A stretch of 38,388 nucleotides of DNA from CAZMBI01 sp964564675 (GTDB lineage: Bacteria; Pseudomonadota; Alphaproteobacteria; Rickettsiales; UBA3002). The position numbers and the translations under genes were made by a program. The notes beneath the pieces are model-generated. The model ran no database searches and was not told the origin of the DNA. It saw only the letters and a list, made by a program, of their open reading frames with translations. Below are positions 14,459 to 22,806 of this stretch, piece after piece; position 1 is the first letter of the stretch, and each line of letters opens with the position of its first letter. The DNA is taken from assembly GCA_964564675.1 (NCBI GenBank), contig CAZMBI010000017.1:1-38388 (forward strand). Direction: 5' to 3'.

Positions 14459-17400
14459 ATGCCGAGCGCGATTTCAACCATCATCACCCGTGTATTAATC
14501 GCAAGTGCCGCCAGCAGTGCCATTGCCTTTGGCGCGGTGGCCGGCACCAAAGTGGGCGTTGTTGGGGCGCTCAATCCGAAGGCCACGGCCGTGGATGAAG
14601 ACGGCGCGAAACGGGCGCTGAAAGTCGGTGACGATATTTACTTAAACGATACGATCGAAACCACGCAGGGCGGTTCGGCCCAGCTGATGTTTCTCGATCG
14701 CTCGGCGCTGACCATCAGTCCAAACACTTCGGTGACTATCGATAAATTCGTCTATGATCCGGAAAGCGAAGACGGTTCGATGACGCTGGAAAGTGCCAAA
14801 GGCGCTTTCCGTCTGATCGGTGGCGCGCTGACCAAGAAAAAGCCGGTCAAAGTCAAAACGCCGGTTTCCACCATCGGGATTCGCGGCGCGATTGTCGATA
14901 CCCATATCGCCAAAGGCCCGGGCGGTTCGGATGAAGCGGTCCTGCTCTTCGGGAAAGAGCTGAGCATGACCGGCTCCAACGGCCAGACCGCTAGCACCAG
15001 CGAGTTCGGCAGCGGGTTGAGCGTGGCGCAAAACGGGGTGGCGGTCGCACTGCCGCGCACCACCGCGTTGCAAAATATTCAGAATTCACCGGTCAAGCAG
15101 GCGATACCTGAGACCGGCGGCGATACCGGCGGTGGCAGTGAAATAGATCAGAAACTCAACATCCACACCCAACCCTCAGACGGTAATGATAGTGGTGGAG
15201 GTGATGGTGGTGATAATACAGGTGCTGCGCCGACGGATAACGGTAACACGGCATCGCAGACAGCAAACTCTGATGACGATAGTGGCGCATCAACCAATGA
15301 GAACGCATCAGCCTCAATGAATGAACAGATGACGGATGAAGGCGCTGGGGATGCGTCGTCAGACATGATGGCGGAAATGGACATGGACGCATCCGGTGAA
15401 AATATCACGGATACCATGCAGGAAATGGCCAGTAACTCGTCTCAGGACAGCAATAGCAATCCGCGTAATGACAAGGATGAACGTCCCGGAAACGGCAATG
15501 GAGGTCGCGCCGGTGACAGTCCGGGTAACGGTAATGGTGACGGACGTCCGGGTAATGCCGGACCGCGGGATGAAGACCCGGTTGCTGATGCTGATAATGA
15601 CAACGATAATGATAACACGAACCCGGGTGGAGGAGCAAATAATCCGCCGCCTGCGATATCGGCGAATACCCCGCCAGTAGGCAATACCGAGACGCTTGAC
15701 TTTTATGATGATGGGCCGGTTAACGGCGCCCCGCTCAATCTGCTGGTCAATGACACCGATCCGGATATGGACACGCTGAACACGGTAGCGGAAAATATCG
15801 TCGTCTATGATGGGGCAGACCCGGTCGGCGATCTGGCGATCGATGCCGATGGAAACGTGACGTTTACACCGTCTCCGGATTTCAGCCTCGGGGCCGGACA
15901 GACGCTGAGTGTCGACTTCGATTATCAACTGACCGATGGCGTGGAACCCGTTACTCAGACCAGCACCATCGATCTGCTCGGCAAAGACTATTTCGGTAAT
16001 AAGGTGGAGTGGGCCATCACTTCCCCGAGCCTGCCCGGCACAACGACAAAACGCGGTATTTTAGGTTATGAAGATAGCGGCCTGGGAGATCGTGAGTTTG
16101 GTACGCTCAAGGCCTACCAGCCGGCTGCAGACTATGACTTCCTTTACGAAACCACGGAAGAAAACGGGACGGCCATTGGCACGCCTCAATCCGACGATTA
16201 CGTCATCGGTCGCCTGCCGGAGCTTGTGGGCGGCTACAGCACGATAACCCCGGGGGCTCTCCTGTTGGAAGATGAAAACGGCGTCATGTATCTGGATAAC
16301 AACTTTAATGGTGCGGGCTACGCCACGTCGAATAAAAGCCTGAATTTCTATCAAATGGCATGGGATGACTTCGGTACGGGAGATCCGCAAAAGGTGCGCG
16401 CCTATCTGCTCAACAATCCGATCATTAACCTGGGACTTGATATAAGCAACGCCCAGACGGTCTATGATTATATGCTTACGGAATCCGTCAATTCGGCGAC
16501 TGCGACCGGGGGTATCATCGAATATGAGTTCCTGCCGGATGCGCGGGATTTAACGAATGTCGACCTGATCGATTATAACAGCGCGGGCAGTTTCGGCGCC
16601 GTCAGTCCGAACGATGTCGGCATGCTGGTTAACTGGGATCAGAGACGTTTCCTGGGCGGTTATGCCCGCTTTATGGGCCCCAATCCGACGATGAGTATGA
16701 CGGTGGGTAAAATCAATGACAGCAGCAACGCGATCGCCAGCTTTAATGTGGGCGATGATGTAGCAGGCACGGCCTTTGAAGGGGCGTTCGTGCAGGCCGA
16801 TTCCGGCGCGAAGCTGGTCGATTTCGGCGGCACCCAAGGTGATTTGACGGTGAAAACTCGCGATCTGGCCGCCGAATATGGTGCCGGCAAGCCGGTGGAA
16901 GGGTTTCTCGTGAATGTCGATGCCGGAGCGCAACAGGCGACGCAGGGTGCGGTTATCGGTGGTGATGCCGATACCACGCTGCTGCCCACAGCGCAGAATC
17001 TGAATGTGACCAACACTAACTATCAAGGGTTCACGGCCGGTCTGGTGATAGATGATGCCGGCGACGTCTCTCGTATCGAAGGCAACGGCAATAATGTGCT
17101 GATCAATATCGGCGCAGACGGAGACCGCGCGGTCGGTGCCACGATCGATTATAACCAGCTGGATCCGGACGGAACGGGCTCCGGCGGCAGGCAAGTCTAC
17201 TTTGGTGCGGATGCCGGCCTTGCGGAAGACAGCGGCGCCATCCAGAAAGACCTGTATGGCGCGCGCGCCGGCGGCAGTCTCTTCGGCGGGCCGACGGATG
17301 GCGGGCTGGTGAGCATGCATGAAGCGATTAATGATACCGAGGCCGGTCTGGTCTGCAATAACTGCCAGTTCCTGCACTGGGGAGTCTGGTCAGCGCAGCA

Positions 17401-17926
17401 TAAAGACGGGGTGAGCAATATCGTCCAGCAAACCGCGCAGGTGCCTTATATCGCCGGGGAGGTGTTTAACGGCGATATCTATGCGGCTTATGGTAATAAC
17501 TCTGGCATCGTCGAATACGATGGTGACGCACTGGGCAATTTCCATATTGGTAGTAGTGATACGATAGTAAATGCCGATGGTAATATGGATGCCCAGATCA
17601 ATTTGATGACGCGAGAGATTCCAGCTAGCGGGTTGAATATTGACTTTGCCGATATCGGGGGATCGGGGCTGAACGTGTCCATGGCAAATGATAATACATT
17701 ATCGCTGCCGGGCTCCGGTCCGAACGTCTTCTCCGGCCAGTTAAATGCCAACATCGAAGGTAATGTTGCTGCCAATGCCGCGTCGGTAGACGGCGCTCTT
17801 TTCGGCCCCAATGCCAGGGAAATCGGTGGCCAATTCCAGGTGAAAGGCCCCGGAGGGGCTTATGGCGAGGTCAAAGGTGCCGGTATCTTTGCCGGCAAGT
17901 GCATCACCGCGCCTGGCGGTTGTTAA
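14459..17926 (+). CDS. large exported FecR-domain protein with TbpB-like C-terminal domain
   Basis: An 1155-residue exported protein. A signal peptide (about 1–29, no lipobox Cys) is followed by a FecR domain (about 45–205, including LKVGDDIYLNDTIETTQGG and VKTPVSTIGIRGAIVDTH). Then comes a disordered acidic linker rich in Asp, Asn, Gly and Ser (about 215–400), a cadherin/Big-like beta domain (about 402–510, LLVNDTDPD, VTFTPSPDFSLG) and a long beta-rich region. The last 40 residues (GALFGPNAREIGGQF, GAGIFAGK) match the closing strands of the TbpB-like lipoprotein barrel used by Slam-exported proteins. A CxxC (VCNNCQF) lies upstream, and the chain ends in Cys. GGGGGGAG six bases before the ATG is a very strong ribosome site. 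Inferred cargo of the barrel protein at 20324. Confidence 0.8.
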   Translation: MPSAISTIITRVLIASAASSAIAFGAVAGTKVGVVGALNPKATAVDEDGAKRALKVGDDIYLNDTIETTQGGSAQLMFLDRSALTISPNTSVTIDKFVYDPESEDGSMTLESAKGAFRLIGGALTKKKPVKVKTPVSTIGIRGAIVDTHIAKGPGGSDEAVLLFGKELSMTGSNGQTASTSEFGSGLSVAQNGVAVALPRTTALQNIQNSPVKQAIPETGGDTGGGSEIDQKLNIHTQPSDGNDSGGGDGGDNTGAAPTDNGNTASQTANSDDDSGASTNENASASMNEQMTDEGAGDASSDMMAEMDMDASGENITDTMQEMASNSSQDSNSNPRNDKDERPGNGNGGRAGDSPGNGNGDGRPGNAGPRDEDPVADADNDNDNDNTNPGGGANNPPPAISANTPPVGNTETLDFYDDGPVNGAPLNLLVNDTDPDMDTLNTVAENIVVYDGADPVGDLAIDADGNVTFTPSPDFSLGAGQTLSVDFDYQLTDGVEPVTQTSTIDLLGKDYFGNKVEWAITSPSLPGTTTKRGILGYEDSGLGDREFGTLKAYQPAADYDFLYETTEENGTAIGTPQSDDYVIGRLPELVGGYSTITPGALLLEDENGVMYLDNNFNGAGYATSNKSLNFYQMAWDDFGTGDPQKVRAYLLNNPIINLGLDISNAQTVYDYMLTESVNSATATGGIIEYEFLPDARDLTNVDLIDYNSAGSFGAVSPNDVGMLVNWDQRRFLGGYARFMGPNPTMSMTVGKINDSSNAIASFNVGDDVAGTAFEGAFVQADSGAKLVDFGGTQGDLTVKTRDLAAEYGAGKPVEGFLVNVDAGAQQATQGAVIGGDADTTLLPTAQNLNVTNTNYQGFTAGLVIDDAGDVSRIEGNGNNVLINIGADGDRAVGATIDYNQLDPDGTGSGGRQVYFGADAGLAEDSGAIQKDLYGARAGGSLFGGPTDGGLVSMHEAINDTEAGLVCNNCQFLHWGVWSAQHKDGVSNIVQQTAQVPYIAGEVFNGDIYAAYGNNSGIVEYDGDALGNFHIGSSDTIVNADGNMDAQINLMTREIPASGLNIDFADIGGSGLNVSMANDNTLSLPGSGPNVFSGQLNANIEGNVAANAASVDGALFGPNAREIGGQFQVKGPGGAYGEVKGAGIFAGKCITAPGGC

Positions 17927-17933
17927 TCCCGGC

Positions 17934-20231
17934 TTACTTACTTTTCGCCTCAAATACCCCGTCCCAGTCATCTGGCGGCGGGGTTTGGCGATACAGCGCC
18001 AGCCGTTCCTGATACAGCGCAAACAGGTCCGATAGTACCACGTCTGGCACGTTGGCGCACTGGGTGGCGCATAAGCCCAGATAGTGCTCACATTCGTCCC
18101 AGCGCATCGCCTGATAGGCCTCACGGGTATGTTCCCACAGTTCTTTCAGTTTGACGAATTCGGGATGAAGCGCCAGCCCCTCATCACCCAGCAGGGTATA
18201 AATCCGCACGGCGCGGTCTTTACCTTTCACTTTGATGTCATCGAGCGCGAGGGTGGCCATATCCGATGCCTGCGCCCGGGTGTTCTCACCGATCACAATT
18301 GATACGCCATAGGTTTTGCTTTGCCCCTCCAGCCGCGAGGCGAGATTCACGTCGTCACCAAGCACCGAATAGTCGAAGCGCTGCTCGGAGCCCATATTGC
18401 CGACGCATATCTCGCCTGTATTCAGCCCGATGCCGATATCGACATCGAAATAGTCCCACCCCTCATCAGTGGCGCGCTGCTTGCGCCTCGCATTCCATTG
18501 CTCCAGCTGTCCGATCATCGCCAGCGCGCTTCGGCAGGCGTTTTTCGCGTGTTCGGAATCATCGAGCGGGGCATTCCAGAAGGCCATGATACAATCGCCC
18601 ATATATTTATCGATGGTGCCCTTGCGCGCAAGTATGACATCGGTCATGGGCGTTAAAAAGCGGTTGATAAAGGTGGTTAGCTGCTCGGCGTTGAAGCGCT
18701 CGGAAATCGAGGTGAAGCCGCGCACATCGCAAAACAGGATGGTCAGTTCTTTCATTTCGCCGCCCAGCTCGAGCTTGTCCGGACTTTTGGCCAGCTCCTC
18801 CACCAGTACCGGCGACATATATTGCGCAAACGCACCGCGCACCTGTTTGCGCTCCGACTCGGAGAGGATATAGCGCCTGAGCGACTCGGTGAGATAGAGC
18901 ATGAGAATGGCCAGCCCCGGGCTGACGGGATCGATCAGATAGCCCTGGGTGCGGAACATTTCGACCGAAAAATACAGCGCCCCGCCTTGTGCGGCGAGCA
19001 TAAACAGCGCGCCCCAGGTGGCCGGCAGGTGCGACATCACCACAATCAGCAGCAGGCCAACGGCGGCCAGGCCGACGATTTCGGCATATAACACCCAGTC
19101 CGGGCGATAGAGAAACTGGCCGAGCAGCATCTGCTCGATGGCCTGGGCGTGCACCTCCACACCGGGCAGGGAGGGTTTCATCGGTGTGGCGCGCAGGTCT
19201 TTCAGGCCTGGCGCCGAGGTGCCAAACAGCAGGATATGGCCTTCTACCAGCGAGGCATCGAAATCATCCGAGAGCACTTTCCACGCCGGGATATAGCGAT
19301 CATCGGTATGTTCGGTATAATGCACCAGAAAATTGCCGTTCGCGTCGGTGGGAATTTCCAGATGCCCGCTACGGATGTGCGTAATCCCGCTTTCCGCGCC
19401 ATAGCTTTCCTCACCGCTGGCTCCGGCCATTTTGATCACATAGCTGGAGGCGCCCTGCGCCACGCGCAGTGCTTCCATGCCGAGCGAAAAATACACGTCA
19501 TCGTCCAGCGCCAGTGCCAGTGGCACGCGGCGGACAATGCCGTCGGCATCCGGCGTATTATTGAAAAATCCATTACCTTCCGCGGCTTTTTCATACATCG
19601 GCAAATTCAGCGTCGAGCCGCCGAAGCGGAGCAGAAAATCGGTCGGTTTGCTGCCTTCCATCCCGGCATAGGAGAAACCGAATTTCTTCGTCGGCTGGCG
19701 GGCGGTTTCCTTGTGGGTTAGGACAAAACCGGTGACGACATAGCCGTGTCGGAAGGCATCCGCCAGCATTTCATCGTGATCAGGCAGCGCATGCAGCAAC
19801 TCGCTGAGCTCTGGCTGCGCATGCCACAGTTCGGCAATACTGCGCGGCGAGGTACGATCGGTTTCGGCAAACACAATATCAAACGCTATCACTCCGGCAT
19901 TATGCGTAATCAGGCGATACACCAGCTCGGCCATCACCTGCCGCGACCACGGCCACTGGCCCAGCCGGGTCAGGCTTTCCTCGTCGATATCGATAATACG
20001 CACCCCGGCGGGCTCATATTCCCGCGGGTACTGCCGCTGATAAACATCAAACACCTTGTTTTGCAGCTGTACCATAAAGCTCGGCTGCTCGCTCTTGATC
20101 ATCACGGCTATGACGAGCAGGATAAACGACAACAGGACTGGAATGCGTTTCAGCAGGCTGCGCATAGCCAACCATAGGCGGATTCTGTCGGACGGCGCAA
20201 GGCTGTGACGCAAAAACCACGCGTAATTCAC
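17934..20231 (-). CDS. CHASE2-domain class III adenylate/guanylate cyclase
   Basis: An inner-membrane sensor cyclase of up to 765 residues. Transmembrane helix 1 (about 30–46) is followed by a periplasmic CHASE2 domain (about 55–380, with VRIIDIDEESL and GVIAFDIVF), three more helices (380–450) and a cytoplasmic class III cyclase domain (about 492–685). Metal-binding Asp502 (FCDVRGFTS) and Asp546 (DKYMGDCIMAFW) and the catalytic Asn/Arg pair (GDDVNLASRLEG, N629 and R633) are present, so it should be active. The Lys in DKYMGD and the Asp in LGDDVN favour ATP, hence cAMP, but this is inference. The start at 20231 is a GTG; Met23 (20165) is an alternative. Its end is 7 bases from the end of the FecR-domain gene. 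Confidence 0.92.
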   Translation of the reverse strand: MNYAWFLRHSLAPSDRIRLWLAMRSLLKRIPVLLSFILLVIAVMIKSEQPSFMVQLQNKVFDVYQRQYPREYEPAGVRIIDIDEESLTRLGQWPWSRQVMAELVYRLITHNAGVIAFDIVFAETDRTSPRSIAELWHAQPELSELLHALPDHDEMLADAFRHGYVVTGFVLTHKETARQPTKKFGFSYAGMEGSKPTDFLLRFGGSTLNLPMYEKAAEGNGFFNNTPDADGIVRRVPLALALDDDVYFSLGMEALRVAQGASSYVIKMAGASGEESYGAESGITHIRSGHLEIPTDANGNFLVHYTEHTDDRYIPAWKVLSDDFDASLVEGHILLFGTSAPGLKDLRATPMKPSLPGVEVHAQAIEQMLLGQFLYRPDWVLYAEIVGLAAVGLLLIVVMSHLPATWGALFMLAAQGGALYFSVEMFRTQGYLIDPVSPGLAILMLYLTESLRRYILSESERKQVRGAFAQYMSPVLVEELAKSPDKLELGGEMKELTILFCDVRGFTSISERFNAEQLTTFINRFLTPMTDVILARKGTIDKYMGDCIMAFWNAPLDDSEHAKNACRSALAMIGQLEQWNARRKQRATDEGWDYFDVDIGIGLNTGEICVGNMGSEQRFDYSVLGDDVNLASRLEGQSKTYGVSIVIGENTRAQASDMATLALDDIKVKGKDRAVRIYTLLGDEGLALHPEFVKLKELWEHTREAYQAMRWDECEHYLGLCATQCANVPDVVLSDLFALYQERLALYRQTPPPDDWDGVFEAKSK

Positions 20232-20323
20232 TAAAATTTAAGGCTTTGCGACTAACCTGTAACGTAGAGGGCCCTTTAAGAGCCTACCTTAGAAAGAATA
20301 ACATACGCAGTTGGCTGAATAAA

Positions 20324-21805
20324 ATGATAGGGCAAAACAAGCGGTATAGTTGGCTGGCCGGTGCCAGCACGTGGGTGCTGTTGGCGGTGATCGGCAGCGC
20401 CTATGCGCAAACGCCGCCGCAGCCGACACGTGATGAAGCGGCGCAGGAAATCATCGAACGTACGCAGGACGAACAGGACCAGCAGAAATCCCGGCCCCAA
20501 CCCAAAGAAAAGCAGCTGGATACCGAAGCCGCCGCGGAATCACTGGCCGGTTCCGGCTCCAAGGTGTTAAGCAAACTGCCCAGCCGGGAAAACCTCAACC
20601 GTCTGGCCGCGCTCATTCAGGCGCAGCCCAATAATCTCGATCATTATTTCGCCTATGCCCGGATGGCCTCTCAACTCGGGCGCTACGAGCAGGCGGCCAA
20701 AGCCTATGAAATGATGCTGGCGCTGGCCCCGCAACTGCACCGGGTGCGACTCGATCTGGGCGCTACCTATCTGCGGCTGGGCCGGCTGGAAGAGGCCAGA
20801 GCGCAGTTAGAAAAAGTATTGCAGACCAACCCGCCTAAGCAGGTTGAGGCCAATGTCGAAACCATACTTGCGCGAATAGACGGCGAATTACGCGAGCATC
20901 ACTGGCAGGGCAATATCACGGTGGGCATGAATTATGACTCCAACAGCAGTTCCGCACCCGATAGCGACACTATACTGCTATTTGATACGGTGCAGGATCT
21001 GGCCCCGGCGCAGCAGCAGCAATCCGACCCGCAGTTTTTTACCTCGGCGGGCCTCAGCCATGAATATCGGCCGCAATGGGCCCGGAGCGAGCATTTCTAC
21101 CGCAAGTGGAAAACCGATCTTACGTTTTACGAGTCCGAGCAATCGACGCTGGATTCGCTGGACCTGCGCTTCATCTCCCTGAAAACCGGGCCGGTGTTTC
21201 GCTCGCTGCAATCGGGCATCGAGGTCTCGCCCAAAATCGGCTATAACCATATCGTACTGGCTACGCACACCTATCTGCGCAGCCTGTCGGCCGAATTTGC
21301 CGCCGAGTTTCCGGTAGCTGACTGGCTTGTGCTGACCTTTGACGCCCGTCATGAGTTCCGCGATTTCGAGAATGCGCCGGATGTAACGATTTACGAAGAC
21401 CGCACCGGCTCGGCCACGCAATTTGCCTTAGGCGGCCGGGTCATCTTCGGCGACAGCGATTTTCTGACGCTCAGCCTCACCTCAAGGCGGGAGCGCACGC
21501 GCGTTGAATATTATGATAACGAGCAGCTGGCGGCCAATCTCACCTACACCCACCTGCTTCCGGACGGTTTTTTCGGGCGCGCCGCGCTGGGTTATCGTAA
21601 CACGGTGTATGACAACCCGGACTTTCTCATCAGCAGCCAGACGCGCCATGACAAGCAGCGCACGTTTGCCCTGACGCTTGGCAAACGCTTCACCGAGTCC
21701 ATCACCGGCACGGTGGGCTACCAATATCGTGACACGCGCTCCAACATCCTCAATTACGACTATGAAAACCACCGCCTTAGCGGCTCACTGAGTTGGCGGT
21801 TCTAA
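20324..21805 (+). CDS. Slam-like TPR + outer-membrane beta-barrel protein (type XI secretion)
   Basis: A 493-residue exported protein. A signal peptide (ending near IGSAYAQ, about residue 29) is followed by a charged Gln/Lys/Glu segment, two or more TPR units (about 85–180, for example LDHYFAYARMASQLGRYEQA and VRLDLGATYLRLGRLEEA), and a beta-barrel (about 195–493) of alternating aromatic strands. The barrel ends in LSWRF, a terminal Phe as expected for BAM-assembled barrels. The TPR-plus-barrel plan matches surface lipoprotein assembly modulators (Slam, DUF560, type XI secretion). The first ATG of the frame is 20324; an open TTG upstream is rejected. It is divergent from the cyclase. Exporter of the FecR/TbpB-like protein is the inferred role. 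Confidence 0.75.
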   Translation: MIGQNKRYSWLAGASTWVLLAVIGSAYAQTPPQPTRDEAAQEIIERTQDEQDQQKSRPQPKEKQLDTEAAAESLAGSGSKVLSKLPSRENLNRLAALIQAQPNNLDHYFAYARMASQLGRYEQAAKAYEMMLALAPQLHRVRLDLGATYLRLGRLEEARAQLEKVLQTNPPKQVEANVETILARIDGELREHHWQGNITVGMNYDSNSSSAPDSDTILLFDTVQDLAPAQQQQSDPQFFTSAGLSHEYRPQWARSEHFYRKWKTDLTFYESEQSTLDSLDLRFISLKTGPVFRSLQSGIEVSPKIGYNHIVLATHTYLRSLSAEFAAEFPVADWLVLTFDARHEFRDFENAPDVTIYEDRTGSATQFALGGRVIFGDSDFLTLSLTSRRERTRVEYYDNEQLAANLTYTHLLPDGFFGRAALGYRNTVYDNPDFLISSQTRHDKQRTFALTLGKRFTESITGTVGYQYRDTRSNILNYDYENHRLSGSLSWRF

Positions 21806-21850
21806 AAGGGGTCAGGGCTGAGGAATCGAGATTCAGGGGGTATCGTCTGT
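21806..21850. repeat. possible degenerate copy of the intergenic repeat
   Basis: The spacer after the Slam-like gene contains GGGGTCAGG, GATTCAGG and GGGGGTATCG, reminiscent of the GGTATC/GGTCAGG blocks of the element between clpS and clpA. No convincing hairpin was found, so this may be a decayed fragment. Confidence 0.25.
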
Positions 21851-21900
21851 GCGGCTGGTTGATTGCATGGTTTGCGATAATACATCAACGCTCCCCGTTA

Positions 21901-22476
21901 CTACCACTGCCGCACCGGGCCGGTATCCAGATGCAAGAAGTCGGAGGGGGCATAAAACCCGACGCCGCCGCGCCTCAGTTCCAGCGCCGCATCACGAATG
22001 GCGGCCGTTTGCACGCCGGGCATGCGGATATCAATCGCCCGCCCCTGCATGTGAAAGCTGTTTTTATCCACGCCTTCCGAGCGTGCGGCGAGCATGGCGT
22101 TGGTTTTGGGCGAGCGATAGCCGGAGATGATATGAAGTGGTTCCCGGCTCTCAAAACGTGTCTGCAGGTCGAACAGGATATCCAGCAGTTCGGTATCCAT
22201 TGCCATCCGGTCACCGGTGCGCCAGTCGCGCAGCAAATGGTTAATTTTAGTGAGCACCTCCTCGTCGTAATACCCGTCGCGGTAAAAGGTGGCGGTTAAC
22301 GTTTCGGCGGTATGCAGATTATAAATGGAGAGGGTTTTATCCGGCTCGGCGCGCCGCCTGCCGGCAATATAAGGGGTGAGCTGATAAGTGGCAAAGGCGG
22401 GTGACACCAGCGATATCCCGGCCAGCGCCGTAGCGTAGCGGGCGGTGAAACGTATCACTTGTCGGCGCGAGGGCAC
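21901..22476 (-). CDS. DUF882/YcbK-type M15 peptidase, exported
   Basis: A 191-residue member of the YcbK/DUF882 branch of peptidase family M15, zinc enzymes acting on peptidoglycan peptides. Metal-site motifs are intact: SFHMQGRAIDI (SxHxxGxAxD) and DFLHLDTGPVRQW (FxHxDxGxxRxW), with ISGYRSP upstream. The N-terminus MPSRRQVIRFTARY followed by a hydrophobic core looks like a Tat-type signal (SRRQV), so it may be exported folded to the periplasm. It converges with the Slam-like gene, with about 95 bases between them. The substrate is not proven; a link to envelope remodelling is by family only. Confidence 0.9.
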   Translation of the reverse strand: MPSRRQVIRFTARYATALAGISLVSPAFATYQLTPYIAGRRRAEPDKTLSIYNLHTAETLTATFYRDGYYDEEVLTKINHLLRDWRTGDRMAMDTELLDILFDLQTRFESREPLHIISGYRSPKTNAMLAARSEGVDKNSFHMQGRAIDIRMPGVQTAAIRDAALELRRGGVGFYAPSDFLHLDTGPVRQW

Positions 22477-22806
22477 GCAAAACTCCCTGATTTTACTTAT
22501 GTTTCTTGTATTAAATCACAGCCATCTGCGGTTTTCCAGCAAAAAAAACCCGGCCGCGTACAAGGCGCCACCGGGCGGTTTTCAAGTAAATAAGCGTGGA
22601 AGAAAGGTGCGAGTAGAATCTGGGTGCCGATGCCTTATATATTGGGTTTTTATGATCTAATTAATATTATTATGCACAATAAATATTAATATATAGTTAA
22701 TATATTAACTTTTACTAGCGGAGTCGTTAATTTTTTATCGGGCTAGACCCTGCAGAAAAGCTGGGCTATAGTGCCAAAAACGAGGAAAAAACAGTGAGGA
22801 AATCCC
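22477..22806. other. AT-rich intergenic region before astC
   Basis: No protein gene is visible. It holds a candidate minus-strand small RNA with terminator (22541–22629), a very AT-rich tract (22630–22740, mostly TTAATAT), and the astC promoter region. TATAGT at 22767–22772 is a plausible -10 about 35 bases before the astC ATG, with no good -35. Confidence 0.45.
22541..22629 (-). ncRNA. candidate small RNA ending in intrinsic terminator
   Basis: On the minus strand a GC hairpin (CCCGG at 22571–22575 pairing with CCGGG at 22549–22553) is followed by eight T (22541–22548), a textbook rho-independent terminator. No minus-strand gene lies upstream for more than 3 kb, so it most likely ends a short transcript. 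A -10 TATATA (22636–22641) and -35-like TTAATT (22659–22664) with a 17-base spacer would start an RNA of about 89 bases. The tail TTTTTTTTGCTGGAA is shared with the candidate at 25421. No known RNA family was recognised. Confidence 0.4.

Noticed and set aside
15170..15650. Simple-sequence tract as a possible CRISPR or minisatellite
   Set aside because: It encodes the acidic Asp/Asn/Gly linker of the FecR protein in frame; there are no regular repeats with spacers.
16550..17377. 275-aa minus-strand open frame
   Set aside because: Antisense shadow of the FecR-domain gene, without ribosome site or motif.
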